A stretch of 64,000 nucleotides of DNA, from the NCBI RefSeq assembly GCF_003010965.1, contig NZ_PGGM01000017.1, positions 62,001-126,000 on the forward strand, given 5' to 3'. The notes under the pieces were generated by a model. The model saw only the letters and a program-made list of their open reading frames with translations. It was not told where the DNA came from and did no database searches. The stretch is from Phyllobacterium sophorae (GTDB lineage Bacteria > Pseudomonadota > Alphaproteobacteria > Rhizobiales > Rhizobiaceae). Position 1 is the first letter of the stretch. Each line of letters opens with the position of its first letter. The translations under genes were made by a program, and so were the position numbers. Positions 9,086 through 17,799 of the stretch are shown one piece after another.

Positions 9086-9390
9086 TCAACCCAATGCGAC
9101 ATCGGTCGTATAGTGCTCCCGCATGAAGTCGATGAAATTGTCACGGAACTGCCGCGTATGGGCATGAGCCAACTCATATGCGCTCAACGTCCTTCGACTT
9201 GATGGCTTCAAACATCAACTGGTGCTCATCGGTCAACAGGTACCCATCGTGGGTTCGTTCAGATACTCAAAATGCAGATGCAGCATCCTTTGGCCCTGAT
9301 TGAGCAGGCGCTCGTAGAAGCTTACAAAATGTAACGCTCCGGGCCGAGCGGCGGAGGCAGACAGCGCGTTAATTACAAGGAGCAAGGTCA
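9086..9390 (-). pseudogene. Relic of a GntR-family regulator (FCD domain, frameshifted)
   Basis: Three reading frames in series on the minus strand spell the C-terminal half of an FCD effector domain. The pieces are FVSFYERLLNQGQRMLHLHF (with LNEPT after it), then TDEHQLMFEAIKSKDVER, then AYELAHAHTRQFRDNFIDFM ending in a stop at 9086. At least two indels separate the pieces, and no DNA-binding domain can be found upstream, so the gene is dead. It suggests a lost catabolic module at this site. Confidence 0.75.
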
Positions 9391-9679
9391 TGGCCGCGCG
9401 CACAACCCCTTCATACGAGGGATTTTTTAGCACGGCAAATCCTGCCTGATGCCCAGGCAATGACTTCTCGGGTGTCATCGGCAAATAGCACCATTGGCCC
9501 GATGTCGTAATTTGATATGACCATTCCCTCAACCCAGTCAGCCGGATCACATCGCTGCGCGTTCGTGGTCTCATGTTCTAATAAGCTCACCGGATTGCCG
9601 CCTTTTAGTATTCGGCGCGGTTCAGTTTCCATTGCCGGCTCGGCCGCGTATTCCCAGACCAAAGAGAAAGACCCATTGT

Positions 9680-9732
9680 GAGGCTCGGCCTTCCCCGTGC
9701 AGGGCACATTGTGCAGGGGGAGGCCGAGCCTC
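9680..9732. repeat. 53-bp inverted repeat with 12-bp perfect arms
   Basis: GAGGCTCGGCCT at 9680-9691 and AGGCCGAGCCTC at 9721-9732 are perfect complements. After one mismatch the pairing continues (CCCC 9693-9696 with GGGG 9716-9719). The 19-base core itself contains GTGC/GCAC repeats. There is no U-run. It may be a relic of a mobile-element end or a structured RNA. Confidence 0.6.
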
Positions 9733-9772
9733 TGCTGATCCGGAGGGGAGATCAGCACCTGTTCATCGCCAT

Positions 9773-10069
9773 TCAATGCAGGTATCGCGGCGGGTCACAT
9801 CCGAGGCGAACGCTTGATGGTTGGATGATTGCCGTCGAACCGCTGTTGGTTTTCAGCAAGCTTTGTTCGCGCCTTACAGCCATGCTGGCGAGCCGGCCAA
9901 AGTCTCGCTCGCCGCGCTCAAAGAAGAATATGATGGCGCAGGCAACCCGTTCGGCAAGGGGATGAAATTGCGGATCGCGGTCAAGCATGGTGCAGGCCCT
10001 GCGATGGGCCAGCTCCAAAATGCGCCACTCAGCCGGGGAATACATGCGATCAAAGCTGGAAACAAACAT
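9773..10069 (-). CDS. Small conserved-looking protein of unknown function
   Basis: A 98-residue ORF starting at the ATG at 10069, with AAGGAG seven bases upstream. The first ~75 residues (RMYSPAEWRILELAHRRACT, AERVACAIIFFFERGERDFG) look like a compact helical protein, and I have the impression of similar short proteins in rhizobia. The tail after about residue 75 is less convincing and may be read-through. It is flanked by relics and may itself be intact or lightly damaged. Function unknown. Confidence 0.5.
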   Translation of the reverse strand: MFVSSFDRMYSPAEWRILELAHRRACTMLDRDPQFHPLAERVACAIIFFFERGERDFGRLASMAVRREQSLLKTNSGSTAIIQPSSVRLGCDPPRYLH

Positions 10070-10179
10070 AGAGTGCTCCTTCCACTCATGTTTGGCGGGA
10101 GCACGTTCCATCTCTCAAGCACCAGCAGCCGAATTTTGCCGGCGACCCCGCAACGATGCGCCCGATGTCCGAGTGTGTC

Positions 10180-10600
10180 AAATTAAATGTCCATTGGAGG
10201 ACAATTGCCGGAGATCCTTCGATGTCACCGCTACCCCATCGGCAATTCCTCAGCAAAAACGCCAACCATTCGTTGCTACCACACTCACAGCGGCGCGTTG
10301 GCCCCAACGACCGCTATCCAAGTGCCGCGAAACCTTGATGTAGCTCTCATCCGGATGCCACTTTGCAGAAGCGCAGCGCTTGCGCAGATCAAAGTGCTCC
10401 AACAACCTTGGAAAGAAGTCGATAGCCCGGCGATGCACCAATGGAAGGGTCAAAGCTCAATCCGCGTTCTGCCGCCATTTCTTCCCGATCGACAGGCCAA
10501 GCTCGTAAGACCGCAGAATCATGGACCTTCGAAAACGCGGTTCTTGAATAGAACGGATCGCCACGCAATCGTTTGCGCAGAGCAGCCAGTCGATGCTTTC
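10180..10600 (-). pseudogene. IS6-family transposase relic
   Basis: On the minus strand, two overlapping frames resemble an IS6/IS26-type transposase: REEMAAERGLSFDPSI, then FFPRLLEHFDLRKR and KWHPDESYIKV, the segment with the first catalytic aspartate (family WHVDETYIKV). The reading then breaks up again around 10250-10290. Frameshifts make it non-functional and no terminal repeats were recognised. It lies directly upstream of the nap operon. Confidence 0.75.
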
Positions 10601-10603
10601 TGA

Positions 10604-10848
10604 TCTGTAGTACGTTGAAATGGGGCTGATGCCTCAATCGACTTGGGGCCAATCCTCGATGTTACGCAATCGCGGAGCTCGGTATGCGGCACGCGACCGG
10701 CAATTTACGCTGTTTCGTTACTGTAACGTACTTTCACCGTTGCGTCTCGCGCCGCATAAACGAAGCTAAAGCGGCATTGATCCTCACATCGGATCACGCT
10801 GACTTCAGCGGGAATCGAAAGGTTCGGCGCGTTGTGTAAGAGGCGTTG
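10604..10848 (+). promoter_or_regulatory. Upstream region of the nap operon
   Basis: The only symmetric element seen is CGTTAC-T-GTAACG at 10716-10728. No convincing FNR/FixK box (TTGAT-N4-ATCAA) was found; the nearest string, beginning TTGATCC near 10777, lacks the second half. The ribosome-binding site for napE is AAGAGG at 10839-10844. Confidence 0.35.
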
Positions 10849-11040
10849 ATGTCCAAATTTTCCGGATCCCCCGTATCCAAAGAGACGCGCCGGTCGCGGC
10901 GGCGGGCGGAAATCCTTACGTTTCTGGTGCTCGCGTTCGGCATTTGGCCGGTGGTTGCCGTGGGTGTGGTCGGCGGCTACGGCTTCCTTGTCTGGATGCT
11001 GCAACTCATTTTCGGGCCGCCGGGCCCTCCCTCTCATTGA
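10849..11040 (+). CDS. napE: NapE, small membrane component of the nitrate reductase operon
   Basis: A 63-residue protein with one membrane helix (~residues 22-50: FLVLAFGIWPVVAVGVVGGY) preceded by basic residues, and the conserved ending FLVWMLQLIFGPPGPP typical of NapE. Its exact function is unknown in the family. It is the first gene of a six-gene operon, twelve bases before napF. The ATG at 10849 is used; a TTG lies one codon upstream. Confidence 0.9.
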   Translation: MSKFSGSPVSKETRRSRRRAEILTFLVLAFGIWPVVAVGVVGGYGFLVWMLQLIFGPPGPPSH

Positions 11041-11051
11041 GAGGCAGCATA

Positions 11052-11549
11052 ATGGCAAGGAACATTTCCCGACGAGCTTTCTTTGGTGCAGGACAAGTAC
11101 CCGGGTTGACCCGCATCCTTCCGCCCGGTGCGACGAAGGAAAGTCTGCTCGCCTGCAGCAGCTGCGGCAATTGCGTGGATGCCTGTCCGACCCATATCGT
11201 CAGCCTTGTCGGCAATTTGCCGTCCCTCGACTTTTCCGCTGGCCAATGCACCTTCTGCGGTGAGTGCGCGAACGCCTGTCCAGAGCAGGTTTTCCAGAGC
11301 GCACTCCAGCATCGCTTCGCGCATATTGCCCTGATAACCGACATCTGTCTGGCCCAAAACAGGGTCGAGTGCCAGTCATGCCGCGACGCCTGTCCCGAGC
11401 AGGCGATCCATTTTCGCCCTCAAGCCGGGGGACCTTTTTTTCCTGTGCTCGACAACCAGGTTTGCAACGGATGCGGCGCCTGCATCAACGTCTGTCCCGT
11501 GGCTGCAATAAAGGTTCGCGAGCTATCGCAGGAGGCGGCACATGCGTGA
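11052..11549 (+). CDS. napF: NapF, ferredoxin-type protein
   Basis: A 165-residue cytoplasmic iron-sulfur protein with four cysteine clusters (CSSCGNCVDACP, CTFCGECANACP, CQSCRDACP, CNGCGACINVCP). It has a basic N-terminus with RNISRRAFF. NapF is thought to help mature or load the Fe-S cluster of NapA before Tat export. The frame is open from 10944, but the ATG at 11052 gives the usual length and start. The stop overlaps napD by eight bases. Confidence 0.93.
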   Translation: MARNISRRAFFGAGQVPGLTRILPPGATKESLLACSSCGNCVDACPTHIVSLVGNLPSLDFSAGQCTFCGECANACPEQVFQSALQHRFAHIALITDICLAQNRVECQSCRDACPEQAIHFRPQAGGPFFPVLDNQVCNGCGACINVCPVAAIKVRELSQEAAHA

Positions 11550-11826
11550 CAGGGCGGGCACGTACCACATTTCCAGCGCCATCATCATGACGCTCCCTGC
11601 CATGCACGAAACCGTGCTCGCACGGCTCCACGCAATGGCGAATGTCGAGGTCCATGCGCACCAGGGCAACAAGATCGTCGCCGTGATCGAGGGCACAAGC
11701 ACGGGCATTCTCGGCAACTGTCTGTCGCAGATCTCCGCCCTTGACGGGGTCATGGCGGCGAACATGGTTTTCGAGCACGTCGAAACGGAGGAGACGCCAA
11801 GCAATGACCAAACTGACGCGGCGTGA
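11542..11826 (+). CDS. napD: NapD, chaperone for NapA maturation
   Basis: A 94-residue cytoplasmic chaperone of the NapD family ([13 protein letters not shown] near the N-terminus, [17 protein letters not shown] in the middle), which binds the Tat signal peptide of NapA and prevents premature export. It starts inside napF and ends 23 bases inside napA, so translation of the three is coupled. Confidence 0.92.
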   Translation: MRDRAGTYHISSAIIMTLPAMHETVLARLHAMANVEVHAHQGNKIVAVIEGTSTGILGNCLSQISALDGVMAANMVFEHVETEETPSNDQTDAA

Positions 11827-14305
11827 AGTTCTCAGGGCGCATGCGGCTGCAGTCGCGGCCGCCACCGCCGGTATCACATTGCCTGCGTTGGCGCAGCCGG
11901 TGCCGGGCGGAGTGAGTGCACTCGAAATCAAGTGGTCGAAGGCACCCTGTCGCTTCTGCGGAACAGGCTGTGGCGTCATGGTGGGGGTCAAGGAGGGCCA
12001 GGTAGTTGCAACGCATGGCGACATGCAGGCGGAGGTCAATCGCGGTCTGAACTGTATCAAGGGCTATTTCCTCTCGAAGATCATGTATGGCGCGGATCGC
12101 CTCACGACGCCGCTGTTACGCAAGAGCGGTGGCGTCTATAGCAAGGATGGTGAGTTCGAGCCCGTTAGCTGGGACGAAGCCTTCGACGTCATGGCACAGC
12201 AGTGCAAGAAGGTGCTGAACGAAAAAGGCCCCACAGCTGTGGGAATGTTTGGCTCCGGACAATGGACCATCTTTGAAGGATACGCGGCCACCAAGCTGAT
12301 GCGGGCCGGCTTCCGCTCCAATAACCTCGACCCGAACGCGCGGCACTGCATGGCCTCTGCAGCCTATGCCTTCATGCGCACGTTCGGCATGGATGAGCCG
12401 ATGGGCTGTTACGATGATTTCGAGCACGCCGACGCCTTCGTGCTGTGGGGCTCGAACATGGCGGAGATGCATCCGATCCTCTGGACGCGGATCGCCGACC
12501 GGCGGCTCGGCCATGAACACGTCAAGGTCGCGGTTCTTTCCACCTTCACCCACCGCAGCATGGATCTTGCCGATGTGCCGATCCTGTTCAAACCGGGAAC
12601 AGATCTTGCGATCCTTAACTACATTGCCAATCACATTATCCAGACCGGACGGGTAAACGAAGAGTTCGTCAAGCAGCATACGACGTTCATGCGCGGCGTG
12701 ACCGATATTGGTTACGGCTTGCGCGCCGACAATCCTCTCGAGGTTAAGGCCACCAATGCCGCCGATCCGGCAAAAATGGAGGCAATGGACTTTGCGGAGT
12801 TCAAGACTTTCGTCTCGAAGTATACGCTCGAGATGGTGGCGGATCTGACCGGCGCTGATTCAGCGTTCCTGGAAGAGCTTGCCGAGCTCTATGCTGACCC
12901 CGGGCGCAAGGTGATGTCGCTTTGGACCATGGGCTTCAATCAGCATGTGCGCGGCGTGTGGGCGAACCAAATGGTCTACAACATCCACCTGCTGACGGGC
13001 AAAATTTCCGAGCCGGGCAACAGCCCCTTCTCCTTGACCGGCCAGCCTTCGGCCTGCGGCACGGCACGTGAAGTGGGCACTTTCGCTCACCGCTTGCCCG
13101 CGGATATGGTGGTCACCAATCCGGAGCACCGCAAGCATGCCGAGGAGATCTGGCATGTGCCCCACGGCATCATCCCGGATAAGCCCGGCTATCACGCCGT
13201 CGAGCAGGACCGGATGCTTAAGGACGGCAAGCTCAATTTCTATTGGGTGCAGGTCAACAACAACGTGCAGGCCGCCCCCAATACCAGCAATGAAACCTAT
13301 CTGGGTTACCGCAACCCTGATAACTTCATCGTGGTCTCAGACGCCTATCCGACCATCACGGCGATGAGCGCGGATCTCATCCTGCCGGCGGCCATGTGGG
13401 TGGAGAAAGAGGGGGCCTATGGCAATGCCGAGCGGCGTACCCATGTCTGGCACCAGCTGGTGCAGGCACCCGGCGAGGCACGCTCGGATCTATGGCAACT
13501 GGTCGAGTTCTCAAAACGATTCACGACGGATGAGGTCTGGCCTGCGGAGATCCTGGATGCCAATGCGAATTACCGCGGCAAGACGCTTTACGACGTGCTT
13601 TTCAGCAATGGTGTGGTCGACAGTTTCGCCGCGCGTGAAATCAATCCGGATTACGACAACAACGAGGCGAAGGCATTCGGCTTTTACATTCAAAAGGGAC
13701 TGTTCGAGGAGTATGCAACCTTCGGGCGCGGGCACGGGCACGACCTTGCGCCCTATGATCGCTACCACGAAGAACGCGGACTGCGCTGGCCTGTTGTCAA
13801 CGGGCAAGAGACAAGATGGCGTTATCGCGAGGGTTATGATCCTTACGTCAAGCAAGGTGAGGGCGTCAAATTCTACGGCCGGCCGGATGGCAGGGCTGTC
13901 ATTCTCGCCGTCCCCTACGAGCCTCCGGCCGAATCTCCCGACGACGAATTCGATATCTGGCTGGTGACGGGGCGCGTGCTTGAGCACTGGCACTCCGGCT
14001 CGATGACCATGCGCGTACCGGAACTCTACAAGGCATTCCCCGGCGCTCTATGTTTCATGAACGCGGATGACGCCCGCAAGCGCGGCATCAACCAGGGGGG
14101 CGAGGTCAGAATCATCTCCAGGCGCGGAGAAATCCGCTCCCGTGTCGAAACCCGGGGACGTGATCGCATGCCGGCGGGCGTGATCTTCGTGCCGTGGTTC
14201 GATGCCAGCCAGCTCATCAACAAGGTCACCCTGGATGCAACGGATCCCATTTCCAAACAGACGGATTTCAAGAAATGCGCTGTCAAGATTGTCTCGGTCG
14301 CATAG
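11804..14305 (+). CDS. napA: NapA, periplasmic nitrate reductase catalytic subunit
   Basis: An 833-residue molybdoenzyme reducing nitrate to nitrite in the periplasm. The N-terminus carries a twin-arginine signal ([20 protein letters not shown], cleaved near LAQ). The [4Fe-4S] ligands follow in [13 protein letters not shown] and CIKGYF. The molybdenum-ligand cysteine is in [13 protein letters not shown], and the C-terminal dinucleotide-binding domain contains [14 protein letters not shown]. The length is normal. The start at 11804 overlaps napD; the frame continues upstream to 11741 without a better start. Confidence 0.97.
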   Translation: MTKLTRREVLRAHAAAVAAATAGITLPALAQPVPGGVSALEIKWSKAPCRFCGTGCGVMVGVKEGQVVATHGDMQAEVNRGLNCIKGYFLSKIMYGADRLTTPLLRKSGGVYSKDGEFEPVSWDEAFDVMAQQCKKVLNEKGPTAVGMFGSGQWTIFEGYAATKLMRAGFRSNNLDPNARHCMASAAYAFMRTFGMDEPMGCYDDFEHADAFVLWGSNMAEMHPILWTRIADRRLGHEHVKVAVLSTFTHRSMDLADVPILFKPGTDLAILNYIANHIIQTGRVNEEFVKQHTTFMRGVTDIGYGLRADNPLEVKATNAADPAKMEAMDFAEFKTFVSKYTLEMVADLTGADSAFLEELAELYADPGRKVMSLWTMGFNQHVRGVWANQMVYNIHLLTGKISEPGNSPFSLTGQPSACGTAREVGTFAHRLPADMVVTNPEHRKHAEEIWHVPHGIIPDKPGYHAVEQDRMLKDGKLNFYWVQVNNNVQAAPNTSNETYLGYRNPDNFIVVSDAYPTITAMSADLILPAAMWVEKEGAYGNAERRTHVWHQLVQAPGEARSDLWQLVEFSKRFTTDEVWPAEILDANANYRGKTLYDVLFSNGVVDSFAAREINPDYDNNEAKAFGFYIQKGLFEEYATFGRGHGHDLAPYDRYHEERGLRWPVVNGQETRWRYREGYDPYVKQGEGVKFYGRPDGRAVILAVPYEPPAESPDDEFDIWLVTGRVLEHWHSGSMTMRVPELYKAFPGALCFMNADDARKRGINQGGEVRIISRRGEIRSRVETRGRDRMPAGVIFVPWFDASQLINKVTLDATDPISKQTDFKKCAVKIVSVA

Positions 14306-14766
14306 CCCTTCGACCACGGTCGGTGCTGATAATTTTTACACTGGCTCTGTTCGTGGCACCCGCTGCCATCGCCCAGATGGTTCCCGCTCTGTCCGGCCCT
14401 AACCAGGCGATGGGAGAGATTCCCGCAGCGCCGATGCCAAAATGGATCGTCGATGATATCCGCAAAATGCGCGCTTATCCGGATCAGCCGCCTGTCATCC
14501 CGCATTCGATCGAAGGTTATCAGCTGTCCGTGAACACCAACCGCTGCCTGTCGTGCCACAAGCGGGAGTTCACGCAAGGGTCCGGCGCTCCGATGATCAG
14601 CGTTACCCACTACATGACCCGCGAAGGCCAGATGCTGGCCGACGTGTCGCCTCGCCGGTATTTCTGCACTGCATGTCATGTGCCACAGGCAGACGTGCGG
14701 CCCCTCGTCGACAACAAGTTCAAGGATATGAGCGAGTTGGGCTTTAAACCGGCCGGGAGCGAGTAG
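14275..14766 (+). CDS. napB: NapB, dihaem cytochrome c electron-transfer subunit
   Basis: A 163-residue periplasmic dihaem cytochrome that passes electrons from NapC to NapA. A signal peptide ([19 protein letters not shown]) precedes two haem-binding motifs, CLSCH (~residue 93) and CTACH (~residue 132). The ATG at 14275 lies 31 bases before the end of napA, an unusually long overlap. It is the last usable start before the signal peptide. Confidence 0.95.
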   Translation: MRCQDCLGRIALRPRSVLIIFTLALFVAPAAIAQMVPALSGPNQAMGEIPAAPMPKWIVDDIRKMRAYPDQPPVIPHSIEGYQLSVNTNRCLSCHKREFTQGSGAPMISVTHYMTREGQMLADVSPRRYFCTACHVPQADVRPLVDNKFKDMSELGFKPAGSE

Positions 14767-14772
14767 CGCGTG

Positions 14773-15468
14773 ATGGAGCGGGTGAAAAAAATCTTGGCCT
14801 GGGTTTGGAAAGTCCTCAGCACCCCTGCGGCGACACTGAGCCTCGCATTCCTGACATTGGGAGGTTTCGTCGGCGGTGTCATGTTCTGGGGGGCTTTCAA
14901 TACCGCTTTGGAACTGACAAACACTGAAGCTTTCTGTACGTCCTGCCATGAAATGAGGGACAATGTTTATCAAGAGCTGACACGCACCATCCATTTCTCA
15001 AACCGCTCGGGCGTTCGAGCAACCTGTCCCGATTGCCACGTGCCGCACGAATGGACAGTCAAGATTGCCCGCAAGATGCAGGCCTCGAAAGAGGTGTGGG
15101 GAAAGATATTTGGCACAATCAACACCCGCAAAAAATTTCTGGATCACAGACTTGAGCTGGCGCAGCATGAGTGGGCACGCTTGAAGGCCAATGACAGTCT
15201 GGAATGCCGCAATTGTCATTCGTCAGTGGCAATGGACCTTTCCAAGCAGACACAGCGAGCCGCCGAAATCCATACGCGTTATCTCCTATCAGGCTCGGCA
15301 ACCTGCATCGATTGCCATAAAGGCATCGCCCATGAACTTCCCAATATGCAGGGGATTGACCCCGGCTGGAAAATGCCGCCGGAGCTTGAAGGCGAGAAAC
15401 TGCCCGCTGCGTCTGCCATTGAAGATCTGAAGCGGGCCATTGCTGCCGCGCACAGCAGCATCGACTGA
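14773..15468 (+). CDS. napC: NapC, membrane-anchored tetrahaem quinol dehydrogenase
   Basis: A 231-residue NapC/NirT-family cytochrome: one N-terminal membrane helix (~residues 18-42) and four CXXCH motifs (CTSCH, CPDCH, CRNCH, CIDCH). It oxidises quinol and reduces NapB. A GTG precedes the ATG by one codon. With NapC and no napG/napH, the operon is of the alphaproteobacterial napEFDABC type, usually used for redox balancing or the first step of denitrification. Confidence 0.95.
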   Translation: MERVKKILAWVWKVLSTPAATLSLAFLTLGGFVGGVMFWGAFNTALELTNTEAFCTSCHEMRDNVYQELTRTIHFSNRSGVRATCPDCHVPHEWTVKIARKMQASKEVWGKIFGTINTRKKFLDHRLELAQHEWARLKANDSLECRNCHSSVAMDLSKQTQRAAEIHTRYLLSGSATCIDCHKGIAHELPNMQGIDPGWKMPPELEGEKLPAASAIEDLKRAIAAAHSSID

Positions 15469-15709
15469 CCATTTCGGGCGGGGCCGAGTGACGAAAGCCG
15501 CTCCCCTTGTTCTTGCGAGCCAAGGGATGTAACGCAGTTTCGTTGCATCCGATCCTCGAATACCAGGCAAGTTATCGCCTCATGGTCCAGGGGAGACCTT
15601 GCACCACGTCCCAATGTTGCGCTGCCAAACCCACCAGAAACGAAAGTTTGGACGCTGAGGCTGCAATGCGTCTTGCCTGCTGATATGACAATAGAGGCCA
15701 TCGGCTATC

Positions 15710-16978
15710 TCAGCTCCGCCACTCAAATCCCGGATTGAGCATCGCTGCTCTCACGCTCTCGCAATCGGCAGCTGTTACCCCTGCCTCCCGAAATACCGGG
15801 TACCATCTTTGAGCGATGGTCGATTGGATCTCATTAATGATCGCCGCGGCCCTTTGGACATCAAGAGCGAAACGCGGGCTTTGGGACAATAAGTTCTCGC
15901 GCGTCGCACTGCGTCCGCCCGTGCCAATTTCCATGGCGAGAAAGCGCTGTTGAGAAAGGACAGGTTTTGGCACGAGGTCGTAGGCCGGGGACAGCCGCCA
16001 GCCACCCGCATTCGAGGTGAGCGCGGTGTTGCGCGGATGATCATCATCATTGTTGACCAGGATGTTGAAGGCTATGCGACGGAACAGCTGAATCCGATCT
16101 TCGCCTTCGACTTTCCCAAACTGGCGGATGCGGTCAGCCAGACGCAAATAGCTCCAGTTTGACCTGTCGTTCTCCGACCCTTGAAGCACAGTAAGTGCGC
16201 TGACCATTCGATGACGCAGCCAGCCGCCGTCCGTCAGATCACGGTCGAACCTTTTCACCAGCAGCACCGGGCGGCCAGCTATCGATATGGTACGGGTGAA
16301 GGCGGTTTCTATGCCGCACTCGGCGGCCAATTTCAGCGTCGCGTGTTCAATGTGGACAAGATCATAATTATCGTCGGGCCTGGTGAATTTTGCCAGCCAT
16401 AGCGCGCCGCCATCTTCCACCACTGCTTTCGGGCGCGCACCGCCCATTGAAGTTCCATGTTGCAAGAGGTGGGCGGCTTGAGCGGTATCGGCATGGTCGG
16501 GAAGATCGCGGCCAGCCTGGACGGCATCGGCGGTTGCCATCAGCAGTCCAAGATCCAGTGTCCTGTTGAACTTGCGCAACGGCGCTGGCGGCGTTGGACT
16601 CAATCCAAAGCCCAGCGCGCCAATCCGGTCGTCAGGTGAATTCAACAGATAGCCGATTTCAGTCGGCCCTGCGCCGAGTGCCCGGTCAATGATGAACCTG
16701 CCCCAATAATCGGGGGAGGCATCGCGGATCGCACCAAACATGCCCTTGTCGCCGACGTGATCAAACCGCTGACGCGCCACGACGTTGATTTCGACCGGAT
16801 CGAGCGGCACGGCGTTCCGGCGATCGAGGTACGAACGGCCGTAGACGAAACGGCCGACCTCGATACCAGATGTCTCAACAACCGTCTCCAGGCGTCCAGC
16901 GACGACCATTTCAGTTGTGCCGGGTAAAGTGATGTACACGAATGTGGTGTTGGCTCGTGGATCGGCCCTAGAAGTCAT
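15710..16978 (-). CDS. hipA: HipA-family serine/threonine kinase toxin
   Basis: A 422-residue kinase toxin of the HipA family; the E. coli relative phosphorylates glutamyl-tRNA synthetase and causes persistence. The HipA N-domain spans roughly residues 15-110. The glycine-rich loop is in GTSMGGARPKAVVE, the catalytic loop NNDDDHPRN (catalytic Asp) and the metal-binding motif SPAYDLVP. All expected catalytic residues are present, so the toxin looks active. The ATG at 16978 lies inside the end of the antitoxin gene (11-base overlap), the standard coupled order antitoxin-toxin. Confidence 0.93.
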   Translation of the reverse strand: MTSRADPRANTTFVYITLPGTTEMVVAGRLETVVETSGIEVGRFVYGRSYLDRRNAVPLDPVEINVVARQRFDHVGDKGMFGAIRDASPDYWGRFIIDRALGAGPTEIGYLLNSPDDRIGALGFGLSPTPPAPLRKFNRTLDLGLLMATADAVQAGRDLPDHADTAQAAHLLQHGTSMGGARPKAVVEDGGALWLAKFTRPDDNYDLVHIEHATLKLAAECGIETAFTRTISIAGRPVLLVKRFDRDLTDGGWLRHRMVSALTVLQGSENDRSNWSYLRLADRIRQFGKVEGEDRIQLFRRIAFNILVNNDDDHPRNTALTSNAGGWRLSPAYDLVPKPVLSQQRFLAMEIGTGGRSATRENLLSQSPRFALDVQRAAAIINEIQSTIAQRWYPVFREAGVTAADCESVRAAMLNPGFEWRS

Positions 16979-17303
16979 CGTCCATACCTCCGGTGCCTGT
17001 CTTGGCGCGCTGTCTCGATGCTGACGCTTCAAGCGCGATACCCACCCTGTCGTTCAACGGATCGGCGATCAACACCAGGTCCGGCAACAGTCCGTAAACC
17101 CACAAGGCCGTAATGAGCACGCCGACCGAGACTGTCGGATCGCCCTTTTCGAGCCGCGAGACTGTTACTCGGTGAACGCCAATGCGCGAAGCGACGTCTT
17201 CCAGCTTGAAGTTGCGGCGCAGTCTGGCTGTACGGAGCTGCCGGCCCAGTGTCACTGCAGCATCATGGACTTCTCCGGGCATAATAAGGGCGTTTTTACT
17301 CAT
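16968..17303 (-). CDS. hipB: HipB-like XRE antitoxin
   Basis: A 111-residue DNA-binding antitoxin. The helix-turn-helix is at residues ~20-75 (LRTARLRRNFKLEDVASRIG, VHRVTVSRLEKGDPTVSVG). It would neutralise HipA and repress its own operon. The frame opens at 17342, but the ATG at 17303 has TAGGTGAC just upstream and leaves the palindromic operators in non-coding DNA, so I prefer it. Confidence 0.9.
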   Translation of the reverse strand: MSKNALIMPGEVHDAAVTLGRQLRTARLRRNFKLEDVASRIGVHRVTVSRLEKGDPTVSVGVLITALWVYGLLPDLVLIADPLNDRVGIALEASASRQRAKTGTGGMDDDF

Positions 17304-17305
17304 TT

Positions 17306-17432
17306 TGTCACCTATAGACGACGCAAGTCCTCCTTGTGTCATTTATAAGTGACATAAACTATGATCGCTTGGCTGTCAATGACTGTCATTTAAAAGTAAC
17401 CTTATGTAAGATAATGTCATCTATATATGACA
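17306..17432. promoter_or_regulatory. Four TGTCA-N8-TGACA operator-like palindromes upstream of hipBA
   Basis: Palindromes sit at 17306-17323 (TGTCA...CGACG, half degenerate), 17337-17354 (TGTCA-TTTATAAG-TGACA), 17384-17401 (TGTCA...TAACC, degenerate) and 17415-17432 (TGTCA-TCTATATA-TGACA). The eight-base AT-rich spacer is constant, and sites are 31, 47 and 31 bases apart. This matches the known architecture of hipBA operators bound cooperatively by HipB, so I assign them to this antitoxin. Confidence 0.75.
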
Positions 17433-17799
17433 AAGGTGCTGCCACGATGTTCGCTGGGAGGCCGCCGTCGCGGTTGGACGTCGTTAGGTTCATGATAGGT
17501 GGTGCTCACGCGACGGCATGGGTGGTGTCGATCCTATCGAAACCGCGGCGGTCAACCCAGGCATTCATCGGCGCCAATCAAAACGGGATCGAGCCCCAGC
17601 CCCAGATGGTGGTGAAGATCGGGCCATGGCGACAGCTGCAGTTTCCCCAGATGCTCCGATCTCGCGCGCCACCAAGCGTCGGGCGTTTGTCGTTGATGGG
17701 CGAGGCGTTTCATATGATCGCATCCACCCCACCCCTTTCCCTTCCATCCATGGGCAAGATACACATGGTAGAAACAATTGCTCTGATGTAAGCTAAACC
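17433..17799. other. Intergenic, nothing recognised
   Basis: Short open frames exist on both strands but none has a ribosome-binding site, a family pattern or codon structure that persuades me. No repeats beyond the hip operators. Confidence 0.4.

Noticed and set aside
9411-9776. 121-residue minus-strand ORF between the GntR relic and the small protein gene
   Set aside because: It runs through the 53-bp inverted repeat, has no ribosome-binding site, and no family pattern could be recognised.
10770-10800. FNR/FixK box upstream of napE
   Set aside because: A TTGAT half-site is present, but the downstream half does not match ATCAA.
17336-17791. 151-codon plus-strand ORF after hipBA
   Set aside because: It overlaps the operator palindromes, lacks a ribosome-binding site and has no recognisable domain.
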